Of a stretch of 6,694 nucleotides of DNA, positions 5,204 through 6,694 are shown piece by piece (within the stretch, counting starts at the first letter, position 1; the number at the start of each line of letters is the position of its first letter). The stretch is from assembly GCA_003151315.1 (NCBI GenBank), contig PLXF01000061.1, positions 309 to 7,002 on the forward strand, in the 5' to 3' direction. Source of the stretch: Parachlamydiales bacterium. Lineage in GTDB: Bacteria; Chlamydiota; Chlamydiia; Chlamydiales; SM23-39. The notes under the pieces were generated by a model that worked only from the letters and a program-made list of their open reading frames with translations, was not told where the DNA came from and searched no databases. Both the position numbers and the translations under genes were made by a program.

Positions 5204-6694
5204 GTGGTTACAAAAAAAATATCCCAATACTACGCATTGAAAAAATGTAAACGGGCTTTGCGCTCGATCCATCGTCTCTATCGACGAAAAAAATCGAAGT
5301 TAGAACTAGCACAAAGAGAAAAGGTGGAAAACCTCCTCACCTCTTTGCAAAAAGCGATCATACATAAAGAGTCGCTAACAGCTCAGCGCTACGCCGTGCA
5401 GTTGGAAGGGGTAGCCCGTGAATGGATGCCCAAAACAAAATGGGATAAGACTCGGGATTTTTTCACCTCCATTGCTTTTGCCCTTTTTGTTGCCATCATT
5501 ATCCGCTCTGTCTGGTTTGAGCCCTATACGATCCCTACCGGATCGATGCGCCCCACATTTAAAGAAGAAGATTACATCCTCGCCTCAAAAACCGATTATG
5601 GAATCAATATTCCACTTAATCTCTCCCATTTCCATTTCAATCCCTCTCTCATTAAAAGGGGCTCGGTTGTCATTTTTACCAGCGAAAATATGGACGTGTC
5701 GGAATCGGATACAATCTATTTCATGCTATTCCCGGGGAAAAAGCAGTTCATTAAACGGCTAATTGCCAAACCTGGCGATACGGTCTATTTCTACGGCGGA
5801 AAGATTTACGGAGTAAGTGCAAAAGGGAGAGATCTTCAAGAGCTCATCGATCCTGTCTGGATGGAAAATCTAGAGCACATCCCTTTTATCCGTTTCGATG
5901 GAAAATCCAAAACTCCCGACAACCCTTCACAAGGGATTTTTTCGCCGACGGTTTTTTATCAGATGAATGAGCCGATCGCAAAACTCTCTCTCTCTTCCGC
6001 CCAAATCATCAGTGGCGAAATGATCCCCCAAAAAAACCAACCGACCGTTAAAAACTATTTCGATCTTTGGGGATTTAAAAACTATGCGATGGCGCGTTTA
6101 TTAAAGCCTGCGGAAGTAAAAAATCAATACCCCGGCTCTACCGAAGATTTGGGCGATGCGCCCCTCTATTTAGAGCTTATCCACCACCCTACACTGCAAG
6201 ACGCACAACTCGTCCGAGACGAATATGGAAGAATCCGCCCCGGGCTCAACACAAGCCGCTCTCTGATCCCCATTTCGACAGAGAAAATGGAAGCCATTGC
6301 TTCACATATGAGCACTGGCCGATTTATTGTAAAAAATTCGGTCGCCTATCGTTTGGGGCTCTCCGTTAAAGATCCCTCATATATCACCTATTTACCTCGT
6401 CTATCGGATGTCGCCGACGGCACCTATGAGATTCAAAACGGAAAAGCCTACCAGATTCAATGGGCAGGGGTAGCGAAAGAGCTCCCTACGACCCATCCTG
6501 CTGATAGAAGTGATGCCGATCGCGTACAGCTCTTCTATAATTTAGGGATTGAGTTTGACAATAGTTTTGCCCCCTCTTCTAAACAGCAAAATCGGCACCC
6601 TTCCCGCTATGCCTATTTCAGAGACCACGACCTCTACCTGCTGGGAGCTCCGATCTTTAAAAAAGATGACCCTGCTTTAATCCTGTTTCTTAAG
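5204..6694 (+). CDS. lepB: Signal peptidase I (leader peptidase), long chlamydial form, 3' end outside window
   Basis: An inner-membrane serine protease that cleaves signal peptides from Sec- and Tat-exported proteins. The 497 residues present show a basic helical N-terminus (KKCKRALRSIHRLYRRKKSK) and one membrane segment (about 86-103, FFTSIAFALFVAIIIRSV). Next come box B PTGSMRPT with the nucleophile Ser114, and box D FIKRLIAKPGDTVYF with the general base Lys184. The last box (GDNR-type) has not appeared by the right edge. That fits the long chlamydial enzymes (about 630 residues, against about 320 in E. coli), which carry a large insertion after box D. Start: an in-frame TAA at 5183 limits the choices. 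GTG 5204, with a weak GAG at 5195-5197, is preferred over TTG 5237 because it keeps the whole basic region; the first in-frame ATG (5426) would remove it. No intact gene lies in the ~290 bp upstream, so it probably has its own promoter. Confidence 0.96.
   Translation, partial: MVTKKISQYYALKKCKRALRSIHRLYRRKKSKLELAQREKVENLLTSLQKAIIHKESLTAQRYAVQLEGVAREWMPKTKWDKTRDFFTSIAFALFVAIIIRSVWFEPYTIPTGSMRPTFKEEDYILASKTDYGINIPLNLSHFHFNPSLIKRGSVVIFTSENMDVSESDTIYFMLFPGKKQFIKRLIAKPGDTVYFYGGKIYGVSAKGRDLQELIDPVWMENLEHIPFIRFDGKSKTPDNPSQGIFSPTVFYQMNEPIAKLSLSSAQIISGEMIPQKNQPTVKNYFDLWGFKNYAMARLLKPAEVKNQYPGSTEDLGDAPLYLELIHHPTLQDAQLVRDEYGRIRPGLNTSRSLIPISTEKMEAIASHMSTGRFIVKNSVAYRLGLSVKDPSYITYLPRLSDVADGTYEIQNGKAYQIQWAGVAKELPTTHPADRSDADRVQLFYNLGIEFDNSFAPSSKQQNRHPSRYAYFRDHDLYLLGAPIFKKDDPALILFLK

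Noticed and set aside
5418..5762. A 114-codon plus-strand frame inside lepB
   Set aside because: It overlaps the catalytic region of lepB in a different frame; Ser/Pro/Leu-rich shadow.
1..6694. tRNA, rRNA, riboswitch or CRISPR array
   Set aside because: No cloverleaf, no rRNA-like conserved stretch, and no regularly spaced direct repeats were seen on either strand. This was judged by eye only.

Overview
The window looks like a chromosome segment from an environmental chlamydia (Parachlamydiales, the amoeba-symbiont relatives of Chlamydia). The best anchor is the signal peptidase I gene cut by the right edge. It has the long chlamydial form: a basic N-terminal extension, one membrane segment, the catalytic Ser/Lys boxes, then more than 300 further residues without reaching the last conserved box. 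A eukaryote-like RING/repeat protein next to it fits an amoeba-associated host range. No organism name can be fixed from the sequence alone.

Layout, left to right. (1) A GT9-family (heptosyltransferase-like) glycosyltransferase on +, possibly cut at its 5' end. (2) A small membrane-anchored or secreted coiled-coil protein on -, convergent with the first gene. Their 3' ends overlap by 11 bp, and a near-perfect 23-bp-stem hairpin sits inside the end of the glycosyltransferase reading frame. (3) A divergent exported protein of unknown function on +. (4) Directly at its stop codon, a ~180-bp foldback (MITE-like) element with 34-bp terminal inverted repeats and a terminator-like hairpin at its centre. 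(5) A strong extended -10 promoter and a 700-residue protein with a variant RING finger, Sel1/TPR-like repeats and a C-terminal bipartite nuclear-localisation-like tail. (6) A 24-bp perfect palindrome and ~250 bp of mostly unassigned sequence. (7) lepB, open at the right edge.

The glycosyltransferase, the two exported or membrane proteins and LepB are cell-envelope genes and look like ordinary chromosomal backbone. The RING/repeat gene has its own promoter, is visibly more AT-rich, and lies between a foldback element and a palindrome. It therefore reads as an accessory insertion of a candidate secreted host-interaction protein (ubiquitin ligase-like, possibly nuclear) into an envelope/secretion neighbourhood. 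This gene and the foldback element are the most interesting parts of the window.
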